A stretch of 64,000 bases of DNA from Longispora albida DSM 44784 (lineage in GTDB: Bacteria > Actinomycetota > Actinomycetes > Mycobacteriales > Micromonosporaceae): positions 505,704 through 569,703 of the forward strand of contig NZ_KB903834.1 of NCBI RefSeq assembly GCF_000379825.1. The letters are read 5' to 3'. The notes beneath the pieces were generated by a model, which saw nothing but the letters and a program-made list of their open reading frames with translations, made no database searches and was not told the origin of the DNA. Positions 53,110 through 61,851 of this stretch are shown one piece after another (the stretch's first letter is position 1; each line of letters opens with the position of its first letter). Position numbers and translations under genes: made by a program.

Positions 53110-53199
53110 CCGAGGCCGGCAGCACCCGCAAAGGCCAACTAGTTATCCACAGGCTGTGGACAACTGACGGGGCCACGCGCGACGCGCGGCTGAGCCAGG

Positions 53200-53580
53200 A
53201 TGAGCACCATGTGGGACACGGCAGTGGTGATAGTGCGGGACGAGCAGGGGCGGGTGCTGCTCGTCGAACAGAACTACGGGCACCGGTTCTTCGGGCTCCC
53301 GGGCGGCAAGGTCGAACCGGGCGAGTCCCTGCGCGAGGCCGCGGTGCGCGAGGCCGCCGAGGAGACCGGGCTGGCGGTGAGCGTCGGCGAGCGGGTCTGG
53401 ACGGCGGAGCTGGTCTACCCGGGCGGGGCGGAGTACCGGGCACACGCCTTTGTCGCGGAGTCCGCTACTGGGGAGCCGGCGGTGCAGGACGAGGAGATCT
53501 CCTCGGTCGGGTGGTACGAGCTGTCGGCCTTGCCGGCTCCGCTCACCCCGTCGGCAGCGGAGTTCCTCGCGCGGCTCTAG
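53200..53580 (+). CDS. NUDIX hydrolase
   Basis: A 126-residue NUDIX pyrophosphohydrolase. The Nudix box is complete: GGKVEPGESLREAAVREAAEETGL, with the catalytic REAAEE glutamates. Such enzymes hydrolyse a nucleoside diphosphate linked to another moiety. Substrate is not predictable; the short length and VVIVRDEQGRVLLVEQ start are of the MutT/ADP-ribose group. The ATG at 53200 has no ribosome site; a downstream ATG at 53209 is possible. It ends before a hairpin shared with the DeoR-type gene. Confidence 0.9.
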   Translation: MSTMWDTAVVIVRDEQGRVLLVEQNYGHRFFGLPGGKVEPGESLREAAVREAAEETGLAVSVGERVWTAELVYPGGAEYRAHAFVAESATGEPAVQDEEISSVGWYELSALPAPLTPSAAEFLARL

Positions 53581-53607
53581 AGGCCTGTCGAGCTGCGGAT
53601 ACAGGTG

Positions 53608-53643
53608 AGCCCGTGTCCGAGGGGGCCGCCTCAGACACGGGCT
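53608..53643. terminator. Hairpin between NUDIX and DeoR-type genes
   Basis: The outer 10-bp stem AGCCCGTGTC/GACACGGGCT (53608-53617 with 53634-53643) encloses an inner GAGG/CCTC stem. It lies between two convergent genes; no T-run. Confidence 0.6.
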
Positions 53644-53659
53644 ACATTACTGACGATGA

Positions 53660-54445
53660 TTACACCTTCACTACCCTGAGTCCAGCCGCCTCGAACTCGG
53701 CGACCAGCCTCGGGTCGGCGTGGGCGTCGGTGACCAGGGTGTCGACCCGCTCGATCGGGCAGATCCTGGCGAAGGCGTGCTTGCCCAGCTTGGAGCTGTC
53801 CGCGATGATCACGACGCGGCGGGCGCGGGCGGCCATCAGGTTGTTGATCGCGGCCTCGCCCTCGTGGTGGGCAGCGGCACCCAGGGTCACGTCGACAGCG
53901 TTCACGCCGAGCAGGACCATGTCGAGGGTCAGCTCGCGGAGGATGCCGGTGGCCAGCGGGCCGACCAGCTCGTATGACTGCGGCCGGACCACGCCGCCGG
54001 TCACCACGATCTTGATGTGCGAGCGGACGATCATCTCGTTGGCGATGTTCAGGGCGTTGGTGACGATGGTCAGGCCCTGACCGTCGGCGCCGGCCGCGAG
54101 GTCGGCACGGGTGGCCAGTGCCCTGGCGACCTCGGTGGTCGTCGTGCCGCCGTTGATCCCGACCACCATGCCCGGGGAGACCAGCGAGGCGGCGACCTGG
54201 CCGATCCGCTGCTTCTCCGAGATGTTCTTCGCCGACTTGTACCGCAGCGGGAGGTCGTAGGAGACGCCGTTGGCGACAGCGCCGCCCCGGGTACGCGTGA
54301 TCATCTGCTGCTGGGCGAGCTGGTCGAAGTCCCGGCGGATGGTGGCCTGCGACACAGTCAGCCGGTCGGCGGCGTCCTCGACGCTCACCCGGCCCGTCTC
54401 GGCGAGGAGCTCCAGCAGCGCATTCCAGCGCGCGTACCGGTCCAC
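53660..54445 (-). CDS. DeoR/GlpR-family transcriptional repressor
   Basis: A 261-residue DeoR repressor. The N-terminal HTH is RVSVEDAADRLTVSQATIRRDFDQLAQQ (about 19-46). The C-terminal sugar-phosphate sensor (DeoRC) has INGGTTTTEVARAL, VTNALNIANEM, VTGGVVRPQS and VVIIADSSKLGKHAF. It is divergent from the GalNAc operon and is the natural regulator of it, with a phosphorylated sugar as inducer, as in AgaR. The GTG at 54445 follows AAAGGGG. The operator region lies between the two genes. Confidence 0.93.
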   Translation of the reverse strand: MDRYARWNALLELLAETGRVSVEDAADRLTVSQATIRRDFDQLAQQQMITRTRGGAVANGVSYDLPLRYKSAKNISEKQRIGQVAASLVSPGMVVGINGGTTTTEVARALATRADLAAGADGQGLTIVTNALNIANEMIVRSHIKIVVTGGVVRPQSYELVGPLATGILRELTLDMVLLGVNAVDVTLGAAAHHEGEAAINNLMAARARRVVIIADSSKLGKHAFARICPIERVDTLVTDAHADPRLVAEFEAAGLRVVKV

Positions 54446-54530
54446 GTGCGGCCCCTTTCGATCAGCATCAGGTCACGTGCGAGGTGCCAGCTCGGGCACT
54501 CCGCAGTGCTATGCATCCTACGGAGTTCCA

Positions 54531-54557
54531 TGCACAATGATTCTCCTGCACAATGAT
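54531..54557. promoter_or_regulatory. Direct repeat, likely DeoR-type operator
   Basis: TGCACAATGAT occurs twice, exactly 16 bp apart (54531-54541 and 54547-54557), between the DeoR-type gene and the sugar operon. Direct repeats of this spacing are typical of AgaR/DeoR operators. Confidence 0.65.
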
Positions 54558-54619
54558 GCTCGAAACTAGGCCCTAACGTCGAGTTCTGTGCGCGGAATCG
54601 GAAGATACCGGGAGAATAG

Positions 54620-55495
54620 ATGTCGTACGTCGAGCAGGAGATCGCCAGCCAGCCGGGTTGCTGGACGCGGGCGGCGGAGGTCGCGCGTGACCAGGCGCAG
54701 GTGCTGCCCAGCCATGGCGAGCGGATCGCGGTGGTCGGCTGCGGCACCTCGTGGTTCATGGCGCAGGCCTACGCGGTGCTGCGCGAGCAGGCCGGGCACG
54801 GCGAGACCGACGCCTTCGCCGCGTCGGAGTTCCCGGCCGGGCGGGCGTACGACCGGGTGGTGGTGATCAGCCGGTCGGGTACGACGACCGAGGTCCTCGA
54901 CCTGCTCCGCGCGCTCACCGTGCCGACCGTGGCGATCATCGGCGACCCGGAGTCTCCCGGTGTGACCGCCGCGGACGCCGCGATCGTGCTGGACTTCGCT
55001 GATGAGAAGTCTGTGGTGCAGACCCGGTTCGCGACGTCGGTGCTCGCGCTGCTCCGGGCGAGCCTGGGCGAGGACCTGGCCGGAGCGGTCAAGGACGCGG
55101 AGGCCGCGGTGACGGCCGAGCTGCCCTTCGACGTGACGGCCGTCCAGCAGATCACCTTCCTCGGCCGGGGCTGGACGTACGGGCTGGCCAACGAGGCCGG
55201 CCTGAAGTGCCGGGAGGCCGCGACGTTCTGGACGGAGTCGTACCCGGCGATGGAGTACCGGCACGGCCCGATCTCGATCGCCGCGCCCGGCCGGGTGACC
55301 TGGGCCTTCGGCGAGGTGCCGGCCGGCCTGCGCGAGGACGTGGCCAAGACGGGCGCGACGTTCGTGCACAGTGACCTCGACCCGATGGCTGACCTGGTCC
55401 TCGCGCAGCGGGTGGCTGTGGCCATCGCCCAGCACCGCGGGCTGGACCCCGACGAGCCCCGGCACCTGACCCGGTCGGTGATCCTCGATGGGTAG
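54620..55495 (+). CDS. SIS-domain sugar-phosphate isomerase/deaminase, AgaS-like
   Basis: A 291-residue protein with two SIS domains, related to GlmS and AgaS. Key segments: GCGTSWFMAQAYAVL (sugar-phosphate loop), VISRSGTTTEVLDLL, GRGWTYGLANEAGLKCREA and ESYPAMEYRHGPISIA (catalytic EA-Y-HG motif). In the operon context it should convert galactosamine 6-phosphate to tagatose 6-phosphate plus ammonia. A GGGAGAA ribosome site lies three bases before the ATG. It overlaps the next gene by eight bases. Confidence 0.85.
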   Translation: MSYVEQEIASQPGCWTRAAEVARDQAQVLPSHGERIAVVGCGTSWFMAQAYAVLREQAGHGETDAFAASEFPAGRAYDRVVVISRSGTTTEVLDLLRALTVPTVAIIGDPESPGVTAADAAIVLDFADEKSVVQTRFATSVLALLRASLGEDLAGAVKDAEAAVTAELPFDVTAVQQITFLGRGWTYGLANEAGLKCREAATFWTESYPAMEYRHGPISIAAPGRVTWAFGEVPAGLREDVAKTGATFVHSDLDPMADLVLAQRVAVAIAQHRGLDPDEPRHLTRSVILDG

Positions 55496-56405
55496 CTCCG
55501 TCGTCGCGATCGACGTCGGCGGTACCGGGATGAAGTGCGCACTGGTCGACACGTCCGGCCGGGTGCTGCACGTCGAGCGGCACGCGACCGGGCGCGAGCG
55601 CGGCCCGGACGCCGTCCTGGAGACGATCGGCGAGGTGGCGGCCGGCCTCGTCGAGACGGCCCGCGCGAAGGACCTGACGCCGGAGGCCGTCGGCGTCGTC
55701 GTACCCGGCGTGGTGAACGAGACCGACGGCATCGCCGTGTACTCGTCGAACATCGGCTGGCACGACGCCCCGCTGCGGACACTGATCGAGGAGCGGACCG
55801 GGCTGACCGCCGCGCTCGGGCACGACGTGCGGGCCGGGGCGCTGGCCGAGGCGCGGATCGGCGCCGGGCGCGAGTACGACAATGTGCTGTTCATCCCGAT
55901 CGGGACGGGTATCGCGTCCGGGCTCGCCGTGCGCGGTACCGTCCGCAGTGGAGCGCACGGCGCCGCAGGGGAGATCGGGCACCTGGTGATCCGGCCGGGC
56001 GGCCCGTTGTGCGGGTGCGGCCAGCACGGCTGCCTGGAGGCGCTGGCTTCGGCGTCTTCCGTCGCCCGCAGGTACGGGGAGAACAAGACCGCCGCCGAGG
56101 TGGCCGCGCTGGCGCAGGCTGGTGACCAGAAGGCGATCGGCGTCTGGCAGGACACTGTGGACGCGCTCGCCGACGGGCTGCTGGCCGGGATCGTGCTGCT
56201 CGACCCGGAGATCATCGTGATCGGCGGCGGGCTGGCCGAGGCCGGCGACCTGCTGCTCGCCCCGCTGGCGGTGGCGCTGGACGCCAAGCGGACCTTCCAC
56301 GCCCGCCCGCACCTGGTCCGGGCCGCGCTGGGCGACGAGGCCGGGTGCATCGGGGCCGCGCTGCTGGCCCTGGACCGGCTGGGACACGGCGGAGACGGCC
56401 GATGA
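55488..56405 (+). CDS. ROK-family sugar kinase
   Basis: A 305-residue ROK kinase that should phosphorylate N-acetylgalactosamine (or N-acetylglucosamine) at C6. The ATP loop is AIDVGGTGMKCAL. The catalytic Asp lies near LGHDVRAGALAEA, and the zinc/ROK signature GEIGHLVIRPGG...CGCGQHGCLEALAS (about 155-185) is complete. Its ATG overlaps the AgaS-like gene by eight bases, and its stop overlaps nagA by four, so the operon is tightly coupled. Confidence 0.93.
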   Translation: MGSSVVAIDVGGTGMKCALVDTSGRVLHVERHATGRERGPDAVLETIGEVAAGLVETARAKDLTPEAVGVVVPGVVNETDGIAVYSSNIGWHDAPLRTLIEERTGLTAALGHDVRAGALAEARIGAGREYDNVLFIPIGTGIASGLAVRGTVRSGAHGAAGEIGHLVIRPGGPLCGCGQHGCLEALASASSVARRYGENKTAAEVAALAQAGDQKAIGVWQDTVDALADGLLAGIVLLDPEIIVIGGGLAEAGDLLLAPLAVALDAKRTFHARPHLVRAALGDEAGCIGAALLALDRLGHGGDGR

Positions 56406-57484
56406 GGATCGTGACGCCGGACGGCATCGTCAACGGGCGGCTGGTGACCGACGGCGGGCTGATCGCTGCCGTCGAGGAGCAGGGCGGTTCCGGCGGGCAC
56501 TGGGTGGTCCCGGGTTTCGTCGACATCCACAACCACGGCGGTGGCGGGCACACCTTCACGACGGGTGAGGCCGCCGAGGCCCGGCTGGCCGCCGAGTTCC
56601 ATCTGAAGCACGGCGCGACGTCCATTGTGGCCTCGCTGGTGACCTCTCCCCCGGAGCTGATGAGCGCGGCCACCGCCGCGTTCCGCCCGCTGGTCGGGGA
56701 CGGCACGCTGGCCGGCATCCACTACGAGGGGCCGTACCTCTCCGAGATCCGGTGCGGGGCACAGAATCCGGACTACCTCCGCCACCCCGATCTCGACGAG
56801 CTGGCCGCCCTGATCAACCTGGGTGGCGGCGCGGTGCGGATGGTGACGATCGCGCCAGAGCTGCCCGGCGCGCTGGCAGCCACGAAGATGCTGGCCGACG
56901 CCGGGGTGGCTGTCGCGATCGGGCACACCGACGCGACGTACGAGCAGACGCTCGCCATGATCACGGCAGGCGCCTCGGTCGGCACGCACGTCTTCAACGG
57001 CATGCGCCCGCCGCACCACCGCGAGCCGGGTCCGGTGTTCGCGCTGCTCAGGGCGCCGGCGATCGTGTGCGAGTTCGTGGCGGACGGCGTACACCTGCAC
57101 GACGGGACGCTGACTTTCGCCGCAGGGGTGACCGGGCCCGAGCGGGCCGCGCTGATCACGGACGCGATGGCGGCGGCCGGCATGCCGGATGGTTCGTACG
57201 AGCTGGGCGGGCTGTCCGTCGACGTCGCGGGCGGCGTGGCCAGGCTGTCGCACAACGGGTCGATCGCCGGCTCGACGCTGACGATGGACGCGGCCTTCCG
57301 CCGGGCCGTGCACGCCGGCCTGTCGATCATCGACGTCTGCCAGATGGCCGCGACCACACCAGCCAGGGCGGTGGGCCTGCACGACCGTGGCTCACTGACC
57401 GTGGGGGCTCGCGCCGATTTCCTGGTACTCGACGACAGCCTCCGCATCCTCGAAGTACACAAGGCCGGGGTCAGGGTCGCGTGA
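56402..57484 (+). CDS. nagA: N-acetylhexosamine-6-phosphate deacetylase
   Basis: A 360-residue NagA-type amidohydrolase that removes the acetyl group from GalNAc-6-P (or GlcNAc-6-P). Metal and substrate motifs: PGFVDIHNHGGGGHTF, HYEGPYLSEIRCGAQNP (catalytic Glu), AIGHTDATYEQ, GTHVFNGMRPPHHREPG and LITDAMAAAG (catalytic Asp). The C-terminal domain ends GARADFLVLDDSL. The ATG at 56402 overlaps the ROK stop (ATGA). It resembles AgaA as much as NagA; the substrate is inferred from the operon. Confidence 0.93.
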   Translation: MRIVTPDGIVNGRLVTDGGLIAAVEEQGGSGGHWVVPGFVDIHNHGGGGHTFTTGEAAEARLAAEFHLKHGATSIVASLVTSPPELMSAATAAFRPLVGDGTLAGIHYEGPYLSEIRCGAQNPDYLRHPDLDELAALINLGGGAVRMVTIAPELPGALAATKMLADAGVAVAIGHTDATYEQTLAMITAGASVGTHVFNGMRPPHHREPGPVFALLRAPAIVCEFVADGVHLHDGTLTFAAGVTGPERAALITDAMAAAGMPDGSYELGGLSVDVAGGVARLSHNGSIAGSTLTMDAAFRRAVHAGLSIIDVCQMAATTPARAVGLHDRGSLTVGARADFLVLDDSLRILEVHKAGVRVA

Positions 57485-57487
57485 TCG

Positions 57488-57527
57488 TGGGACCCATCAT
57501 GCTGCTATCACGACGTGAGGGGTCCCA
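57488..57527 (+). promoter_or_regulatory. Inverted repeat masking the ribosome site of the sugar-phosphate kinase
   Basis: TGGGACCC (57488-57495) and GGGTCCCA (57520-57527) form a perfect 8-bp inverted repeat with a 24-base loop. The right arm includes the GGGG of the ribosome site and ends directly before the ATG at 57528. It could act at RNA level or as an operator. Confidence 0.45.
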
Positions 57528-58415
57528 ATGATCCTGACCGTGACGCTGAACGTGGCGCTCGACGTCACGTACGCAGTGGATGCCCTGGTCCCCGGTGAGG
57601 CGCACCGGGTGCGGAGCGTGACCGAGCGGCCGGGCGGCAAGGGGCTCAACGTCGCGCGGGTACTCGGCATCCTCGGCGAGCCGGTGGTGGCGACCGGGTT
57701 CGCGGGTGGTGCTGCCGGGCGGCGGGTACAGGAGCTGCTGACCGTGCCGCATGCCTTCGCCGAGATCGGGGCGGAGTCGCGCCGGACGGTCGTGGTGTCG
57801 GACGGCGCCTCGGGTACCGGGTTCTGGGAACCGGGGCCGGTCGTGACGGGGGCCGAGTGGGAGGGCTTCGTCGCCCGGTACACGGGGCTGGTGTCGGCGG
57901 CGCGGGTCGTGGTGCTGTCGGGGTCGTTGCCGGGTGGTGTGCCGGAGGACGCGTACGCGACGCTGATCCGGATCGCGGAGGAGCACGGCGTTCCGTCTAT
58001 TTTGGACAGTAGTCGTGCGGCGCTGGTCAAGGGGCTCGCGGCCGGGCCTGCCGTGGCCAAGCCGAACGCGGAAGAACTGGCGGAGCTGGCCCCGGGACTC
58101 GGCGTCGTCGAGGCCGCCCGGGCTGCGGGGAGCGGTGTCGTGTTCGCCTCACGCGGGGCTGACGGGATGCTCGCGGTCACCGGCGACCGGGCATGGCGGG
58201 CCGTCCCGCCGTCACTGAGCGGCAACCCGACCGGGGCGGGGGACGCTGGGGTCGCCGCGATCGCGCGCGGGCTCGCGTACCAGGAAAAATGGTCTTTGAT
58301 CTTGCAAGACGCCGTGGCGCTGTCCGCTGCGGCCGTGCTCGCCCCCGAAGCCGGGGCCGTGGCACTGCCGGACTACGAGCGCATCCGCCGGGCCGTCACC
58401 GTTGAGGAGTTGTAG
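57528..58415 (+). CDS. PfkB-family hexose-phosphate kinase (tagatose-6-P/1-phosphofructokinase type)
   Basis: A 295-residue PfkB kinase. Signature 1 is ERPGGKGLNVARVLGILGEPV; signature 2 is NPTGAGDAGVAAIARGLAY with catalytic Asp in GAGD. The length and N-terminal MILTVTLNVALDVTYAVDAL match the LacC/FruK branch. With a tagatose-type aldolase next to it, phosphorylation of tagatose 6-phosphate to the 1,6-bisphosphate is the best reading. It has a GAGGGG ribosome site; the codons end one base before the aldolase ATG. Confidence 0.92.
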   Translation: MILTVTLNVALDVTYAVDALVPGEAHRVRSVTERPGGKGLNVARVLGILGEPVVATGFAGGAAGRRVQELLTVPHAFAEIGAESRRTVVVSDGASGTGFWEPGPVVTGAEWEGFVARYTGLVSAARVVVLSGSLPGGVPEDAYATLIRIAEEHGVPSILDSSRAALVKGLAAGPAVAKPNAEELAELAPGLGVVEAARAAGSGVVFASRGADGMLAVTGDRAWRAVPPSLSGNPTGAGDAGVAAIARGLAYQEKWSLILQDAVALSAAAVLAPEAGAVALPDYERIRRAVTVEEL

Positions 58416-59240
58416 ATGCTCACCCCCACCGCAGAACTCGTCGTGCCCGGCCAGGGCATTGCCGCGTTCAATGTGATCACCCTTGAGCACGCCGAGGCGA
58501 TCGTGACCGGCGCCGAGGCAGCCGGGCAGCCGGTGATCCTCCAGATCAGCGAGAACGCGGTGAAGTTCCACGGCGGGCGGCTCGCGCCGATCACTGCGGC
58601 CACGGCTGCCGTCGCCCGGCTGTCGAGCGTCCCGGTCGCGCTGCACCTTGACCACGTCGAGGACATGGCCCTGCTGGAGCAGGCGCCGCTGCACGACTTC
58701 GGCTCGGTGATGTACGACGGCTCGAAACTGTCCTATGAGGACAATGTCGCGATGACCGCGAAGGCAGCGGCCTTCTGCCACGAGCGCGGGCTGTGGCTGG
58801 AGAGCGAACTGGGCGAGGTCGGCGGCAAGGACGGCGCCCACGCGCCGGGCGTGCGGACCGATCCGGCGGAGGCGGCGGCCTTCGTCCGTGACACGGGCGT
58901 TGACGCGCTGGCCGTCGCCGTCGGGTCCTCGCACGCGATGACCTCCCGGGACGCTTCCCTGGATCTGGCACTGATCGCGTCGCTGAAGGAAGCAGTACCG
59001 GTGCCGCTCGTGCTGCACGGGTCTTCGGGCGTGCCGGACGAGGAACTGGCGGCCGCGGTCCGGGCCGGCATGGTCAAGATCAATATTGGTACCGCGCTGA
59101 ACATCGCCTTCACCGGCACCGTCCGCGACTACCTCGCCGAGAACAGCCGCACCGTCGACCCGCGCAAGTACCTGGCCCCGGCCCGGGACGCGATGGCGTC
59201 GACGGTCGAGCACTTCCTCCGGGTGATGACCAGCAGCTAG
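58416..59240 (+). CDS. Class II ketose-bisphosphate aldolase (tagatose-bisphosphate type)
   Basis: A 274-residue class II (zinc) aldolase that would split tagatose 1,6-bisphosphate to dihydroxyacetone phosphate and glyceraldehyde 3-phosphate. Metal ligands and phosphate loops: HLDHVED (about 77-83), ESELGEVGGKDG, LHGSSGVPDEEL and KINIGTALN. The length is close to GatY/KbaY rather than to FbaA. Its start codon follows directly after the PfkB stop. It is the last gene of the operon, and a short hairpin follows. Confidence 0.92.
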   Translation: MLTPTAELVVPGQGIAAFNVITLEHAEAIVTGAEAAGQPVILQISENAVKFHGGRLAPITAATAAVARLSSVPVALHLDHVEDMALLEQAPLHDFGSVMYDGSKLSYEDNVAMTAKAAAFCHERGLWLESELGEVGGKDGAHAPGVRTDPAEAAAFVRDTGVDALAVAVGSSHAMTSRDASLDLALIASLKEAVPVPLVLHGSSGVPDEELAAAVRAGMVKINIGTALNIAFTGTVRDYLAENSRTVDPRKYLAPARDAMASTVEHFLRVMTSS

Positions 59241-59267
59241 CTGTGGATTTCCTGAGAGGACCACAGC
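59240..59267 (+). terminator. Short hairpin at the end of the GalNAc operon
   Basis: A 7-bp perfect stem (59240-59246 with 59261-59267) begins at the last base of the aldolase stop codon; no T-run. Confidence 0.4.
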
Positions 59268-59300
59268 ACCGGCTCAGGGCAGGTGGCGCACGATCGGGGC

Positions 59301-59834
59301 ATGCGTACGAAACTGGTGATGGCAGCCCTGACCGCCGCCTGCGTCGGATCGATGGCCACGACGACGGCGAGCGCGGGTCCGGGGCCGGGTGGTCAGCCGC
59401 TGACGGCCTCTGTGCAGGGGCAGGCGCGGCTGGCCTACGAGGTGGCCGAGGACGACGTCCGGTTCACTGTGGACGCCCGGGCGACCTATGCGCCCGGCTC
59501 CCCGATCCCGGCGACGGTGACGGGTACGGCACGCATCTACCACCGGCACGGTGACCTGACCGTCTGGGCCGACATCGCCGTCGACTGCGTGACCGCCGGC
59601 GGGCCCACGGCCACCGTCACGGGGATCGTGGTGGACGCAGCGCCCGCCGTCCAGGACTGGAAGGAACGCCAGATCCGGCTCGGCTTCAGCGTGTACGACG
59701 CGGGGAAGGACAAGGCCGGGCGCGACCGGGCCGGCTTCTCCGGGCCGACGGCACCCGGCGAGCCCCTGCTCCAGAAGTGCATGGCACCGGCGGCCCACTT
59801 CGGGGTACGCGAAGGCGGGTACACCGTCCGCTGA
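59301..59834 (+). CDS. Secreted protein of unknown function
   Basis: A 177-residue exported protein. The signal peptide is MRTKLVMAALTAACVGSMATTTASA. The mature part is mostly beta strands (VRFTVDARATYAP, GTARIYHRHGDLTVWADIAVDCV, RQIRLGFSVYDAG), with two cysteines that may bond. No family recognised. The ATG at 59301 gives an intact signal peptide; a GTG earlier in frame is unnecessary. A CACGAT box six bases upstream fits a leaderless mRNA. It converges on the ABC exporter. Confidence 0.65.
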   Translation: MRTKLVMAALTAACVGSMATTTASAGPGPGGQPLTASVQGQARLAYEVAEDDVRFTVDARATYAPGSPIPATVTGTARIYHRHGDLTVWADIAVDCVTAGGPTATVTGIVVDAAPAVQDWKERQIRLGFSVYDAGKDKAGRDRAGFSGPTAPGEPLLQKCMAPAAHFGVREGGYTVR

Positions 59835-59857
59835 CGATGTACCCGCCACGTCTCGTC

Positions 59858-61702
59858 CTACTCGACGCCGAGGAAGCCGCCGGACTGGCGGGCCCACAGC
59901 GCCGCGTACAGGCCGCCCTGGGCCAGCAGGCTGGCGTGCGTGCCCTCCTCGGCGATCCGGCCGCCGTCGAGTACCACGATCCGGTCCATGCGGGCGATCG
60001 TGGAAAGCCGGTGGGCGACGGCGATCGTCGTCCGCCCCGCCATCACCTCGCCCAGCGTCTCGTGGATCGCGGCCTCCGCTTCCGAGTCCAGCGCCGAGGT
60101 CGCCTCGTCGAGTACGAGGATGGGAGCGTCCTTGAAGATCGCCCGTGCGATGGCGATCCGCTGGCGCTGCCCGCCGGACAGCGTGACACCGCGTTCACCG
60201 ACGTGCGCGGCGTACCCGGTCCGGCCGTCGGCGTCCCGCAGGCCCGCGATGAACTCGTCAGCCGACGCCTTGCGCGCAGCGGCCTCGACCAGGTCGTCGC
60301 TGGCCTCGCGGCCGTAGGCGATGTTGTCCCTGACCGAACGGTGCAGCAGCATCGCCTCCTGCGTGACCATCGCGATCTGGCCGCGCAGGCTGTCCTGCCG
60401 GACGGCCGTGACGTCCTGGCCGTCGATCTCGATCGTCCCCGCCTCCGGTTCGAAGAACCGCAGCAGCAGGCTGACCAGTGTGGACTTTCCCGCGCCCGAA
60501 CGGCCAACCAGCCCGACCTTCTCCCCCGGCGCGATGTCGAGACTGATCCCGTCGAGCCCGCCGCTGCCCTTGCCGTAGTGGTGGCTGAGGTCGCGGATCC
60601 GGATGCGGCCGCCGTTCACGACGAGATCAGCCGAGCCCGGCCGGTCGGCCACGGCCAGCGGCTGCGCGATCGTGCGGAGGGCCTTGCGGAGCACGCCGAG
60701 CGCGCCGAACAACGAGGACACCCCGTCGAGCAGCCACTCGCCCATCGCGGTGATCCGGAAACTCAGGGCGAGTGCCGCGGCGACCAGGCCGATCGGGGCC
60801 GCGCCAGAATGCCAGAGCACGATGCCGTACCCGGTCAGCCCGGCCATGAGCACGCCGCTCAGCGTCATCATGCCCACGTTCATGGTCACTTCGAGACGTT
60901 GTACCCGCAGGTGGGCCCGCCGGGCCCCCTCCAGAACCCCGCGGCTCTCCCGGTCACCAGCCTCCTGGTCGGCGAACAGCGCGAGGGTGTCGATGTTGAC
61001 GTACGAGTCGACCAGGTGCCCGGTCAGCGCCGACGCCGCGTCCTGGTGACGGCCGGAGGCGCGGCGGTAACGCGGGACGACGTAGACCATGAGAGCGGCG
61101 TAGAGGACGAGCCAGAGCCCGAGCGGGAGAGCCATGCGCGGGTCCATCGACGCCATCAGCCACGCTGACGCTCCGATGTAGACAGTCACGTAGGTCAGGA
61201 TGTGGACGGTGCAGTACACGGCCGAGGTGGCGGCACTCGCGCCGTCGCGTACCCAGGCCGCGATCCGCCCGGCCAGATCCCGGCGGAACCAGCCGACGGG
61301 CTGACGCGACACGTACCGGTGTACCCGCCACAGCGCCAGCGCCTGCGCGTTGGGCCGGATCGCGAGGTCGTCCAGCGCCTCACTGAACAGGTGGATCACC
61401 GGCCGGACGACGAGGACGAGCGCGGCGGCGACCAGCAGGCCGGTGCCGTGCTCGCGCCAGAGGCTTGCTGGCGGGGTGGACGCGAGGGTGTCGACCAGGC
61501 GCCCGGCGTACCCGATCAGCCACACCTCCAGGATCGCGCTGATCACCGTGAGGCCGACGCTGGCGAGGGCCGCGGCCCGCAGCGGACGGAACTCGCGCAA
61601 CAGGAACGGCAGTACACGTGAGGACGGGGTGCTCAGGTCACGGGACCCGAACGGATCCACGCAGTTTTCGAGCATGCGGAACAGGGAACGGAACAATGAC
61701 AC
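59858..61702 (-). CDS. ABC exporter, fused permease and ATPase (half-transporter)
   Basis: A 614-residue half-transporter. Residues 40-330 hold six transmembrane helices. The ATPase (about 360-600) has Walker A GRSGAGKST, Q-loop VTQEAM, signature LSGGQRQRIAIARAI, Walker B ILVLDEATSAL and switch VAHRLST. It works as a dimer, exporting lipid, peptide or drug. The GTG at 61702 has GGAGGG five bases before it. No second half is adjacent, so a homodimer is likely. The TetR gene upstream reads the same strand, 149 bases away. Confidence 0.92.
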   Translation of the reverse strand: MSLFRSLFRMLENCVDPFGSRDLSTPSSRVLPFLLREFRPLRAAALASVGLTVISAILEVWLIGYAGRLVDTLASTPPASLWREHGTGLLVAAALVLVVRPVIHLFSEALDDLAIRPNAQALALWRVHRYVSRQPVGWFRRDLAGRIAAWVRDGASAATSAVYCTVHILTYVTVYIGASAWLMASMDPRMALPLGLWLVLYAALMVYVVPRYRRASGRHQDAASALTGHLVDSYVNIDTLALFADQEAGDRESRGVLEGARRAHLRVQRLEVTMNVGMMTLSGVLMAGLTGYGIVLWHSGAAPIGLVAAALALSFRITAMGEWLLDGVSSLFGALGVLRKALRTIAQPLAVADRPGSADLVVNGGRIRIRDLSHHYGKGSGGLDGISLDIAPGEKVGLVGRSGAGKSTLVSLLLRFFEPEAGTIEIDGQDVTAVRQDSLRGQIAMVTQEAMLLHRSVRDNIAYGREASDDLVEAAARKASADEFIAGLRDADGRTGYAAHVGERGVTLSGGQRQRIAIARAIFKDAPILVLDEATSALDSEAEAAIHETLGEVMAGRTTIAVAHRLSTIARMDRIVVLDGGRIAEEGTHASLLAQGGLYAALWARQSGGFLGVE

Positions 61703-61851
61703 GGATGCCCTCCAGGCATACGAGGAAAGAGGGAAGTCGGAGGGCTGACCAGTGGGTCCGGCAGGGCACAGCGGTCAGCCGCGTGCGATGGGGCCGGTAG
61801 CGCGCACTGGTCGCCCCTCTCTCCTCGAACGTGTCAGGTCTGGGGCGGAGC

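Noticed and set aside
54566..57382. 938-residue open frame on the minus strand opposite the GalNAc operon
   Set aside because: Low-complexity His/Arg/Pro/Gly content; it is the shadow of five well-supported genes.
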